Of a stretch of 35,007 bases of DNA, positions 15,988 to 24,347 are shown in pieces. The DNA is from AG25 sp035604455 (lineage in GTDB: Bacteria > Gemmatimonadota > Gemmatimonadetes > Gemmatimonadales > GWC2-71-9), in contig DATNIM010000044.1 in NCBI GenBank assembly GCA_035604455.1, positions 1-35,007 on the forward strand, written 5' to 3'. Both the position numbers and the translations under genes were made by a program. The notes beneath the pieces are model-generated. The model was not told the DNA's origin and did not search any database. It was given only the letters and a program-made list of their open reading frames with translations. Each line of letters opens with the position of its first letter. Position 1 is the stretch's first letter.

Positions 15988-17638
15988 ACCGCCGCTCCAA
16001 CTCGTCGCGCGTCACGCGCACGAGGGTCGGACGCCCGTGCACGTCGTGCGCCGGGAGACGCACGCGCGCGAGCGCCGTCAGGAGCTCCCGCATCTCACCC
16101 GGGTCGAGACGCTGCCCCGCCATGATCGCCGCGCGGCAGGCAAACGTCGCGGCGAAACGCTCGAGGGGATCCCGCACGCCGCCAAAACGGTCCGCGCCCA
16201 GATCGGCGAGGAGCTCGGCGAGCGAGCGGGCGGCGTCAAAGCGCGGGTGGGGATTCGGGGCCGCGTGCACGGCCACGCTCCGGCCGGAAAAGGACGTGAT
16301 CTCGTAGCCCACGCGCTCGAGGACCTGCCGGTGGCGCTCGAGGGCGTCCTGTTCAGTGGCAGCAAGCTCGAGCGTGAATGGAAGGAGCAGACGCTGCGCG
16401 CCGCCCCCGCCCCCCTTCAAGGTCGCCATCGCGCGCTCGTAGAGCACGCGTTCGTGGGCCGAGTGCTGGTCGACGATCGTGACCGCGTCCCCCTGCCCGA
16501 GCACGATGTAGGTATCGAAGAGCTGGAGCAGCCCCGAGACCGGCGTCTCAGCTGCCTCGTCCTCGTTCGACGGGAAGAGGGCAAGCGGGGCGCCGCCCGC
16601 AACCGGCGCGTCAAGCCCGGCCCAGCTGTCGGGTCCGAGCGGGACGGCGGCGGCAAGGGAGCCCAGCGCCTGTCGCACGGCTTCTTCCGCGGCCCGCTCA
16701 ATCATGGGCCGGTCGCGAAAGCGCACCTCGAGCTTCGCCGGATGAACGTTGACGTCGACGGCGTCGCCCGGGAGGTCGAGGAAGAGGAGCAGCGACGGAC
16801 GGTCCCCGGGTGCGACGGTCGACCGGTAGCCGGCCTCGGCCGCTCGCAGGAGAAACGGGTCGCGGATCGGCCGCCCGTGAACGAACACGTAGGCCTTGCG
16901 ACCCGTCGGCTTCGCCTGCGCAGGCCGCTGGGCAAAGCCCCTGACCTCGAGCGCTCCCGCGCGGAACGAGACCTCGATGAGCGTGTCCGCGAAGGCGCGC
17001 CCCCACAACGCCGCCACGCGGTCGATCGGGCGGTCGGCGGGCGGTGCGTCCATCATGACGCGGCCGTCGCTCGTCACATGAAATAGCACATCCGGTCGCG
17101 CGAGTGCCAGCACCGTCACCGCCTCGACCACGGCTCGCGTTTCGCTCGCCTGAGCGCGCAGGAATTTCCGGCGGGCGGGCGTGTTGAAAAAGAGGCCCCG
17201 CACGGTCACCGTCGTGCCCCGCTGTCGCGCGGCGGGTTCCTCCCCTTCGAGCCTCCCGCCCGCCACGCGCAGCCGGGTGCCGCCATCGCCGTTCGCCGTT
17301 TCGAGCTCGAGCCGCGCGACCGACGCGATGGCGGGAAGAGCCTCCCCGCGAAACCCGAAGGTCGATACGCCGATCAAGTCCGCGGCAAACCGGATCTTGC
17401 TCGTGGCGTGGCGCGCGAGGGCGAGCCGGGCGTCGGGCCCACTCATTCCCTCCCCATCGTCGCTCACGCGAATAAGCGTCGTGCCGCCTTGCTCGATGGC
17501 CACCCGGATCGCCCGGGCGCCGGCGTCGAGGGCGTTTTCGACGAGCTCTTTCACCACCGAGGCTGGCCGCTCGACCACTTCGCCGGCCGCGATCTGATCG
17601 GCGACCTGGGCGGGGAGCACTGCGATCTTCGCACTCAC
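15974..17638 (-). CDS. mutL: DNA mismatch repair protein MutL
   Basis: Links MutS mismatch recognition to strand removal. The 554-residue protein has the GHKL ATPase: IAAGEVVERPASVVKELVEN with Glu34, DDGEGM, HATSKI and GFRGEAL. The C-terminal domain (about 370-554) has DQHSAHERVLYE (390-401), the endonuclease motif DQHAxxExxxxE with Ser for Ala, and ACR at 500-502. The usual CPHGRP is replaced by DVHGRP (532-537). The linker between the two domains is short, which explains a length below the common ~600. GTG at 17638 overlaps the batD-batE stop. Whether it is a nicking MutL is uncertain. Confidence 0.95.
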   Translation of the reverse strand: MSAKIAVLPAQVADQIAAGEVVERPASVVKELVENALDAGARAIRVAIEQGGTTLIRVSDDGEGMSGPDARLALARHATSKIRFAADLIGVSTFGFRGEALPAIASVARLELETANGDGGTRLRVAGGRLEGEEPAARQRGTTVTVRGLFFNTPARRKFLRAQASETRAVVEAVTVLALARPDVLFHVTSDGRVMMDAPPADRPIDRVAALWGRAFADTLIEVSFRAGALEVRGFAQRPAQAKPTGRKAYVFVHGRPIRDPFLLRAAEAGYRSTVAPGDRPSLLLFLDLPGDAVDVNVHPAKLEVRFRDRPMIERAAEEAVRQALGSLAAAVPLGPDSWAGLDAPVAGGAPLALFPSNEDEAAETPVSGLLQLFDTYIVLGQGDAVTIVDQHSAHERVLYERAMATLKGGGGGAQRLLLPFTLELAATEQDALERHRQVLERVGYEITSFSGRSVAVHAAPNPHPRFDAARSLAELLADLGADRFGGVRDPLERFAATFACRAAIMAGQRLDPGEMRELLTALARVRLPAHDVHGRPTLVRVTRDELERRFGRR

Positions 17639-19974
17639 AACCGCACGACCTCGGACGCGAGTACCCAGCCCTCGATGCCATCGTCTCGATGCACGGCGAG
17701 CCAGGGCCCATCCTGGCGACGCACGAGCAACGCGGCGCCGACCTCGACCGTGGTCATGGTCCCGGCCGTTCCGTATGGGGCTACCCGCACCGGAGTGCCT
17801 GGCCTGAGGACGACCGCTACTGCCTGCGCCCGACGCGACCACTCTCGTGCGCCACCCGCGAGCGCCACGGCGCACACCAACACGGCACCCGCGGCGAGGC
17901 GACGCCGATGGAGAACCACCGCGACCCAGACCGCGATCCAGGCGAGACCCGCGAGGATCGCGCACTCTTCTGGCGTCACCGGCCCGACGGCGAGCAGGTG
18001 CTCGCTCGCGGCGTCGGGAAGCGGCAACAGCGCCCGCGCCCGCGCGATTCCCTCATCGCGCGGTGACAGGCGGGCGGCGCGCGTCCAGGCGACGACCGCC
18101 TTCCCGTCCGCGCCGGCGCGGTAGAGCGTCGCGCCCAAGTTGTACCAGTGGGCCGCAACGTCCGGCTCGGCGGACGCCCGCGCGGCAAACGAATCCGCCG
18201 CGAATCGCAGGGCGCCCGCGTCGTAGAGAACCTCGGCGCGCAGAACCTCCCCGCGCGGCGACTGCGCGTGCGCGGGCCCAGTGCCCAGCGCCGCGAATAC
18301 CACGAGCACCGCCACCCCCGCCCGTCGGCGGACGACGTCGGCGCCCAGCACGCGCATCACCTGCCGCAACTCCGCCGCGAGCTCCGCCGCGTCACCCACG
18401 CCCTGCGGGCCGTAGCGCGCGGCCCGCACGCGGTCCCGGAGCCGCATCACGTGGTCCGCCACGGCGCGCTCGAGACCCGTCGCACGAAGTGCGCGCGCCA
18501 GGCCGTCCCCGTCCCGGGTCGTACGGTCCGGCACGTGGCTCGCGAGCACCGCTTGGAACTCGCGCTCAAGGCCCCCGAGCGGCGACGCCTGAGCGGGGGG
18601 CGGAGCGGGCGCTCGGCGCACGGAAACCCGCCGACGCCGCCTGAGCACCCACAGGCCAACAAGCGGCGGGAACCCGGCGAGCGCGATCCAGCCCGGACCC
18701 CCGAGCGCGAGCGCCACGTCGCGGCTCCAGGCGGACTCCCGCGCGGCGAGCGGCGGAACGCCGCGGGCCGCGTGCGGCTCGGCGCTGGGCAGGATGTGGA
18801 GGGTCTGAGGGGGGGTCCGCACGATGACGTATCCGCGGGCCGCGAGATCGTAGTAGGGGTAGCGCACCTCGGGCAGCACGAAGGAGCCCGTCGAATCGGG
18901 CACGACCAGGTACTCGAAGGTCTTGTTGCCGGCGATGCGCCCGTCGTCAGGGTCGAGGACGGCAGTCGTCGCGGCGAGGTAGGACCGGAACCCCGGCGGC
19001 CAGCGGAGCTCGGGCTCCGGCCAGAGCGCCACGTTGCCGATCCCGCTCACCGTGGCACGCACCCCCAAAGGTTCGCCTACGCGCGTGTCGAGCGGGCTGA
19101 TCCCGACGGCCAGGGCCAGCCGATCCCCGGTGACGTCGCGATCGTCGGTCGGTCGGCCGGCGGCGGGCGGCGCGAGGACAGTAAGGGTGGCCGAGTCGCT
19201 ACGCAGAGAGTAGCGCTCTTCGCGGCTGAAGATCGAGAAGGAAACCGGAACGCTGTAGTCCACCGTGGCGGCCGGGACGACGAGGGGTCCCGGCTCCAGG
19301 GGAAACACCGTGCTGTGCACGACGTATCCGTCCATCCAACGTCCGTTGAGGAGACGGGTGATGACCGGGTCGTCAGGCCGTTCGTCCGCGTACGCCCAGA
19401 CGCCCACGGCGGGCGCGAGCGTGACGACCGGTTGGGCGCGAAGTCTGAGCCTCAGGTCCCGGGGGAACCACGCGACCACCACCAAGTCGAGCTGCGCGCC
19501 CACCTCCACCGTGTCGCTCGGCACAAGGACGACGATCGATACCTGATCGCTCGTAGGAGGCGCGGGCGCAGCGTCGAGCAACGCGCGTGCGGTGGGAGCA
19601 AGCGCCGCGGCGGGCCCCGCCGAACGATCGATCGCGATAATGAGGGGCTTCGTCTGCGCGACGAGCTTGCCCTGGCGCACCTTGATGGGGCCGATGATCA
19701 ACGTGCCCGCTCGGTCGGCGCGCAGCGTGAGTTCGCGCACGGTAGTCCGAAGACCCGCATCCGGGCGGACACTCACGTCGGTCACTTCATGCGTCCCGAC
19801 GAGCGCGAGCCCTTGCAGGGCCGGAAGCGTCCAGCTGAGCGGCGGTCCGCCCGCGGTCTGGGCACGCACGGTCAGCACGAGTGCCTCGCCCACCGCGAGG
19901 CGGGTCCGGTCGACCTGGGCGTGGACCGTAAGCCCGGGCCCCTGGAGCGCGGCCACGAGGCAGAGCGCAATCAC
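17635..19974 (-). CDS. batD: BatD-BatE fusion protein (oxygen tolerance/envelope module)
   Basis: A 779-residue envelope protein joining two proteins usually encoded apart. After a signal sequence (MIALCLVAALQGPGLTVHAQ), residues ~20-420 are the BatD-type periplasmic beta domains (VDRTRLAVGEALVLTV..., WPPGFRSYL...). A membrane helix (about 423-444) and a cytoplasmic segment follow. From residue 540 comes a second signal-like sequence (RRRAGVAVLVVFAALGTGPAHA), a TPR region (HWYNLGATLYRAGADGKAVV), two membrane helices and a bacterial SH3 domain (VRVAPYGTAG..., GPWLAVHRDDGIEGWVL), as in BatE. GTG at 19974 overlaps the batB-batC stop. An internal ATG at 18357 could also start a separate BatE. Confidence 0.85.
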   Translation of the reverse strand: MIALCLVAALQGPGLTVHAQVDRTRLAVGEALVLTVRAQTAGGPPLSWTLPALQGLALVGTHEVTDVSVRPDAGLRTTVRELTLRADRAGTLIIGPIKVRQGKLVAQTKPLIIAIDRSAGPAAALAPTARALLDAAPAPPTSDQVSIVVLVPSDTVEVGAQLDLVVVAWFPRDLRLRLRAQPVVTLAPAVGVWAYADERPDDPVITRLLNGRWMDGYVVHSTVFPLEPGPLVVPAATVDYSVPVSFSIFSREERYSLRSDSATLTVLAPPAAGRPTDDRDVTGDRLALAVGISPLDTRVGEPLGVRATVSGIGNVALWPEPELRWPPGFRSYLAATTAVLDPDDGRIAGNKTFEYLVVPDSTGSFVLPEVRYPYYDLAARGYVIVRTPPQTLHILPSAEPHAARGVPPLAARESAWSRDVALALGGPGWIALAGFPPLVGLWVLRRRRRVSVRRAPAPPPAQASPLGGLEREFQAVLASHVPDRTTRDGDGLARALRATGLERAVADHVMRLRDRVRAARYGPQGVGDAAELAAELRQVMRVLGADVVRRRAGVAVLVVFAALGTGPAHAQSPRGEVLRAEVLYDAGALRFAADSFAARASAEPDVAAHWYNLGATLYRAGADGKAVVAWTRAARLSPRDEGIARARALLPLPDAASEHLLAVGPVTPEECAILAGLAWIAVWVAVVLHRRRLAAGAVLVCAVALAGGAREWSRRAQAVAVVLRPGTPVRVAPYGTAGTMTTVEVGAALLVRRQDGPWLAVHRDDGIEGWVLASEVVRL

Positions 19975-21653
19975 CAGTTCTTGATCCCGGGCTCCGCGGT
20001 GTGCCGGCGGCGTCCGCTCCGATCGAGCCGCGTGCGGAGTTCTTCCTGACCGATGGACGACAGGATCTGATCCGCCTCGTCCGGCGACAATCGCGTCCCA
20101 GACGGCTCGCCTGAGGCCGCGGAGTTGGAGCTTGCCGCTCCGCTCCCGCCTCCTTCCGGCGCCTCGGATCCACCGCCTGCCCTCCCAGCACCGCCCCCGC
20201 CCTGTCCGCTCGACACACCGCCACCACCTCGCGCGCGCTTCCGCACCGCGAGCTCGAGATTCCACTTGGCCGCGGGCTCGTGGGGCCGCAACAGGAGCGC
20301 CTCCCGATACGCCCGCACGGCCTCGTCGAGATGCGCGTCCCGGTGGACCGTGTCGAGCTCGGCCCCAAGGAGGGCGACCTCGCCAAGGTTGTACAGCGCG
20401 CGGAAGCGGATTTCGGGATCGAGGGAGGCAGCGGCGTGCTCCAACGCGACGCGGGCCGTGTCACGGTCCCCGGCGGCGAGGGCCGCCGTCCCCGCGTCGT
20501 ACCACAGGGTGTCGTTTTGCGGCTGCGCGCCGAGCTCCGCGAGGTACGCGGCGCGCGCGCGGGCGTGCTGACCCTCATCCCACGCCCGATCCGCGGGCCT
20601 GCGCGGATGCGTGACCTCTTGTCCGCGGGCACTCGCACCCACGACAAGCGCGAATGCGAGCAGGGCCGCAGTGCGCCGGGTGGCCGCCTGTCCGAGGAGC
20701 ACCATCACGCCCAAGAGCAGTGCGATCCACGCCCGAGGACGGCCGTGCTGCGTGTGCGTCTCACTCGCCTGGGAGCGCTTGTACGACGCGACGAGGTCCC
20801 GCACGGCGCCCGCCTGATCCGGCAGATCGGCCGCGACCTGCGTACCCTGCGCTGCGTCCGCGGTCGCGGCGAGGATGTCGTCCTGACGGGCGGTCTCAAT
20901 CACGGTGCTGTCATCGTCGCGCTGGTAGCCCTGCAACGCGCCCTGCGCGTCGCGCACCGGGATGTGCGCACCCGAGCGCCCCCCTTCGGCGACGAGGATG
21001 AGGTGGACCCCGGTCGAGGCAACCTGCTGCGCGGCGGTGAGAATGTCCGTCAGCGAGTCGTGTGCCTCGCCGTCGGTGAAGACGACGAGGACCCGATCCG
21101 CGAGGTCGGGGCTCGCCCGAAGGAGTTCCCCACCCTGCGCGAGCGGGGGCGCGAGCGCCGTGCCGCCTTGCGAGGCGATGTCGGGATCGAGCGCGGCGAG
21201 ATATAAGGAAACGGCCGAGCCGTCGAGTGAGAGCGGCGACAGGATATAGCTGGACCCGGCGAACGCGATGAGCCCGATGCGATCGCCGTCCAGGTCTTGG
21301 ACCAGGCGTCGCGCCTCGCGCAGAGCGCGACCGAGACGGCTGGGCTGGGCGTCCTCGGCGAGCATCGACCGCGAGATGTCGACGGCGATCACCAAGTCGA
21401 GGCCGCGCGTTTCCGCCACCACGGTCTCCTCTCCCCAGCGTGGCCCCGCGAGGGCGACCGTGCCAAGGAACGCGGCGAGCGCGAGGGACGTCGGGCCGCC
21501 GCGTCCGGCCCGCCGCGCCAGCGCCTCGGTCTCCGCCGACCACAGCGCTGCCTGGCGCAGACGCTGGCGGCGCGCCCACGCGGCCGCAAACCACGCCACT
21601 CCGCCGACCAGCGGCGCGAGCGCGAGCACGACGGGCGCGTCGAAGGCGATCAC
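19971..21653 (-). CDS. batB: BatB-BatC fusion: von Willebrand A protein with TPR tail
   Basis: A 560-residue membrane protein. Two N-terminal membrane segments (VVLALAPLVGGVAWFAAAW; LALAAFLGTVALAG) precede a vWA domain (about 85-290) with an intact metal-ion-dependent adhesion site: DISRS at 92-96, Thr in GGTALAPPL and Asp in VVFTDGEAHD. A further pair of helices (about 308-345) leads to TPR-like repeats (YDAGTAALAAGDRDTARVAL; RFRALYNLGEVALLG; WNLELAVRKR), then a Gly/Ser-rich tail, as in BatC. Bat proteins were linked to aerotolerance in Bacteroides; the exact role is unsettled. GTG at 21653 overlaps the batA stop. Confidence 0.87.
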   Translation of the reverse strand: MIAFDAPVVLALAPLVGGVAWFAAAWARRQRLRQAALWSAETEALARRAGRGGPTSLALAAFLGTVALAGPRWGEETVVAETRGLDLVIAVDISRSMLAEDAQPSRLGRALREARRLVQDLDGDRIGLIAFAGSSYILSPLSLDGSAVSLYLAALDPDIASQGGTALAPPLAQGGELLRASPDLADRVLVVFTDGEAHDSLTDILTAAQQVASTGVHLILVAEGGRSGAHIPVRDAQGALQGYQRDDDSTVIETARQDDILAATADAAQGTQVAADLPDQAGAVRDLVASYKRSQASETHTQHGRPRAWIALLLGVMVLLGQAATRRTAALLAFALVVGASARGQEVTHPRRPADRAWDEGQHARARAAYLAELGAQPQNDTLWYDAGTAALAAGDRDTARVALEHAAASLDPEIRFRALYNLGEVALLGAELDTVHRDAHLDEAVRAYREALLLRPHEPAAKWNLELAVRKRARGGGGVSSGQGGGGAGRAGGGSEAPEGGGSGAASSNSAASGEPSGTRLSPDEADQILSSIGQEELRTRLDRSGRRRHTAEPGIKNW

Positions 21654-22630
21654 GGCACGCGCACGGCGAAGGTCGCCGAGACGACGACTTCCAGCGCGAG
21701 ACCAAGCAGCCCGAGGCCGAGCGGCACGCGATACGCCTCGTCCAGACGACGGTACACGACGCGCTGCAAGGTGGTCTTCTCGAGGTGATTGATCTCGGCG
21801 AAGATGTTCTTCAGGGACTCGGTATCCGTCGCGCGGAAGTAGCGACCGGCCGTCAAGGTGGCGATGTCCGTGAGCAGCCGCTCGTCGATTTCAACGGGCA
21901 GGGACTCGTACCGGAGCCCTTCGGGCCCTTCGCCCGTGGGCACGGGCGCCTCGCCCTGGGTGCCGACGCCGATAGTGTAAATCCGGATCCCGTAGGCGGC
22001 CGCGGCCTCGGCAGCCGTGCGCGGGTCGATGCGGCCCCTGTTGTTCACGCCGTCCGTGAGCAGGATGATGACTTTCGTCTTTTCTGGGGCCCGCCGCAGC
22101 CGGTTCGCCGCCGTCGCGATCGCGGTGCCGATGGCCGTCCCGTCTTCGAGCATGCCCACGCGGAGGTTGTTGAGCGCCTCTTCGAGGACCGCGTAATCCG
22201 TCGTGAGGGGGACCTGTGTGAGCGCCTGCGCCGCGAAGGCCACGACGCCGATTCGGTCCGAGCTGCGCGCGTGTACGAAGTCGATCGCCGTTTCCTTGGC
22301 TACGTCGATGCGATTCGACGGGGCGAAGTCCTCGGAGAGCATGCTGCTCGAGACGTCCACGCACAGCACAATCGAGATGCCCTCGCTCTGGATCGATAGC
22401 CGGGCCGGCCCGATTCGGGGGCCGGCGGCGGCGACGATCCAAGCAGCGAGACAGGCGCTGCGGAGCACGAGCGGGAGCCGCGCGACCCACACACGCTCCG
22501 CCGCGCCGCTGGCCGGCCGCACGTCGCTGATTGAGGTGCCCGGCAATCGCGCCAGCCGGCGCGCACGAAACCACCACCACGCGGGGAGCGCCGCGAGCGC
22601 GAGCAGGACGAGCGGGCGGGCGAAGCTCAC
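21650..22630 (-). CDS. batA: BatA: membrane von Willebrand A protein
   Basis: A 326-residue protein with an N-terminal membrane helix (RPLVLLALAALPAWWWF), a second at about 53-70, a vWA domain and a C-terminal helix (PLGLGLLGLALEVVVSATFAV). The metal site is complete: DVSSS at 92-96, Thr in DGTAIGTAI, Asp in ILLTDGVNNRG. It probably works with the MoxR ATPase and BatB as a membrane complex, by analogy with other MoxR-vWA pairs. GTG at 22630 overlaps the stop of the preceding gene by 4 bases; upstream in-frame sequence belongs to that gene. Confidence 0.9.
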   Translation of the reverse strand: MSFARPLVLLALAALPAWWWFRARRLARLPGTSISDVRPASGAAERVWVARLPLVLRSACLAAWIVAAAGPRIGPARLSIQSEGISIVLCVDVSSSMLSEDFAPSNRIDVAKETAIDFVHARSSDRIGVVAFAAQALTQVPLTTDYAVLEEALNNLRVGMLEDGTAIGTAIATAANRLRRAPEKTKVIILLTDGVNNRGRIDPRTAAEAAAAYGIRIYTIGVGTQGEAPVPTGEGPEGLRYESLPVEIDERLLTDIATLTAGRYFRATDTESLKNIFAEINHLEKTTLQRVVYRRLDEAYRVPLGLGLLGLALEVVVSATFAVRVP

Positions 22631-23475
22631 GTGCCGAGACGCTGCGCCAGGGTGCGCGCTCGGCGGGCGAGCTCGACCACGTCGCCACCGTGCGCCGAGG
22701 CGAAGGCCACGCGGTCGAGCTGCGCCAGGACGTCGGTGAGTTCTCCGAGCGTCGCGCGGGGGAGCCGGCCGTCGAGCACCGCGAGACATTCCCGCGTGCT
22801 CAACGCGATGCTCGCCAGTGGCTCGGCGCGGGCAAGCGCGGCCCTGAGATCTCCAGCGGCCCGGGCCGCAACCGCCTTCGGTTCACCGGCCGCGAGCCAG
22901 GTCGCGTCGGGCGCGTCCACGGCACGCGCATCGCTTGACGAGGCCTGCGCCCGCCGAGGCTTGCGGCGTCGCCACGCAACGCCCGCTCCACCGAGCGCCG
23001 CCGCGAGGATCCCGCCCGCCAACGGTGCCCACGGCCGTTCCAGCGGCCGTTCAATGGGAGCCAGCGCTGGCTGCGGCGCGGGATGCGGGTCGCTGTCAGG
23101 AAGGACGCTGCGAACCGTGAGACTCGCGTCCTCGCTGGGCACCGAGTCCGTCGAGCCGTCGGGCCCGAGCCGCCAGACCGGAGGCATGGCGACGTCGTGC
23201 GCGCCCGGCTCCCAGGCCACGAGCGCATAGGTGACGTTCCAGCCAGTCGAGTCGCGCTCGACGGTGGGGTCCGCGAGGACGTCGACCGCCTCTGTGGCCT
23301 CGAACTTCCCCGCGCGCACTCGCCACCCGTCGGGCGTCGCCACTCGCCGCGATACGAACACGGTGTCGCCCACGGTGGGTTGCGCCGGTCTCGTGGTCCA
23401 CGGCGCGAGGGACTGGGAGGCAAGGCGCCCGCCCGCCAGGGCGAGCGCCGCGGCGAGGAGACTCTGTCGCCTCAT
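22627..23475 (-). CDS. Bat-operon helper: secreted/anchored protein with one central helix
   Basis: A 282-residue protein with a signal peptide (MRRQSLLAAALALAGGRLASQ), a periplasmic domain of about 110 residues (VGDTVFVSRRVATPDGWRVR..., MPPVWRLGPDGS) resembling one BatD beta domain, and a Pro-rich linker. A membrane helix (WAPLAGGILAAALGGAGVAW) is followed by a basic stop-transfer (RRRKPRR) and a cytoplasmic helical tail. Proteins of this shape commonly sit between DUF58 and batA genes; I do not have a firm family name. ATG at 23475 overlaps the DUF58 stop (ATGA) and its TGA overlaps batA. Confidence 0.72.
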   Translation of the reverse strand: MRRQSLLAAALALAGGRLASQSLAPWTTRPAQPTVGDTVFVSRRVATPDGWRVRAGKFEATEAVDVLADPTVERDSTGWNVTYALVAWEPGAHDVAMPPVWRLGPDGSTDSVPSEDASLTVRSVLPDSDPHPAPQPALAPIERPLERPWAPLAGGILAAALGGAGVAWRRRKPRRAQASSSDARAVDAPDATWLAAGEPKAVAARAAGDLRAALARAEPLASIALSTRECLAVLDGRLPRATLGELTDVLAQLDRVAFASAHGGDVVELARRARTLAQRLGT

Positions 23476-24347
23476 CGATGGAGACGCCGGGCCCGCTCCG
23501 CAAACGCGCGTCGCAACGCCACACCGTAGGGCACGTTGGTCTGCAGCGCGACGCGGTCGACGCCCGCTTGGAGCAGCCGGCGCGTACGTTCCCGCCGCTG
23601 GCGTTCGGCGGCGGTGCGAAACCGGGTCCGGCTCGGTTCGTAGCCCGAGTCGAGCAACACCCGCCCGCCGGTCTCCGCATCCTGCAAGTCCACCCATCCC
23701 GCGTCGGGGAGGTCGATCTCCCGGGGGTCATCCGTCGTGATGGCCACCACGTCGTGCGCGGCGGCAAGGCGCGCGAGGGGATCCTCCCACCCCTCGGCGC
23801 GGAAGTCCGAGAGGACGGCAACGATGGCGCGATGCCGCAGCAGGCGCCCCGCGTAGCGGAGTGCCTCGGCGAGGTTCGTCCCGCGGCCGCGCGGCCGAAA
23901 GGCCACGAGATCCCGGATCACCCGCAGCGCATGCGGCCGTCCCTTGGCCGGGCGCACGACAAACTCAACCTTGTCCGCGAACATGAGCGCGCCCACCCGA
24001 TCGTTGTGACGCGCGGCGGCGAGCGCGAGCACGGCGGCGACCTCGACCGCGAGCGCCGCCTTCGTCCACGGTCTCCCGAAATGCAGCGAGCCCGACTGGT
24101 CGACGAGAAGCAGCAGCGTAATCTCGCGCTCCTCGACAAACGTCTTGACGAATGGATGGCCCATGCGGGCCGACACGTTCCAGTCGATCGAGCGGAAGTC
24201 GTCCCCTTGCTGGTAGGCCCGGACTTCGGCGAACTCGATCCCCTGGCCGCGGAAGACAGAGCGGTATTCGCCCGTGAAGAGCGAATTGACGAGCGTGCGG
24301 GTCCGGAGTTCGATCCCCTTGACCTGCTTGAGGATCTCAGGGGTCAC
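23472..24347 (-). CDS. DUF58 protein (MoxR partner, vWA-like fold)
   Basis: A 291-residue cytoplasmic protein of the DUF58 family, which accompanies MoxR ATPases and has a vWA-like fold. Clear signatures are GEYRSVFRGQGIEFAEVRAYQQGDDFRSIDWNVSARMG (family hallmark; residues about 26-62), FVEEREITLLLLVDQSGSLHFG with the DxSxS-like metal site, and RGRGTNLAEAL. It is shorter than the membrane-anchored DUF58 forms. It is presumed to link MoxR to the Bat membrane proteins. GTG at 24347 overlaps the moxR stop and its TGA overlaps the next ATG. Confidence 0.92.
   Translation of the reverse strand: MTPEILKQVKGIELRTRTLVNSLFTGEYRSVFRGQGIEFAEVRAYQQGDDFRSIDWNVSARMGHPFVKTFVEEREITLLLLVDQSGSLHFGRPWTKAALAVEVAAVLALAAARHNDRVGALMFADKVEFVVRPAKGRPHALRVIRDLVAFRPRGRGTNLAEALRYAGRLLRHRAIVAVLSDFRAEGWEDPLARLAAAHDVVAITTDDPREIDLPDAGWVDLQDAETGGRVLLDSGYEPSRTRFRTAAERQRRERTRRLLQAGVDRVALQTNVPYGVALRRAFAERARRLHR

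Noticed and set aside
17635..20265. 876-residue reading of the batD-batE frame
   Set aside because: The first 97 residues are Arg-rich and overlap batB-batC. The GTG at 19974 begins a signal peptide and shares GTGA with the previous gene.
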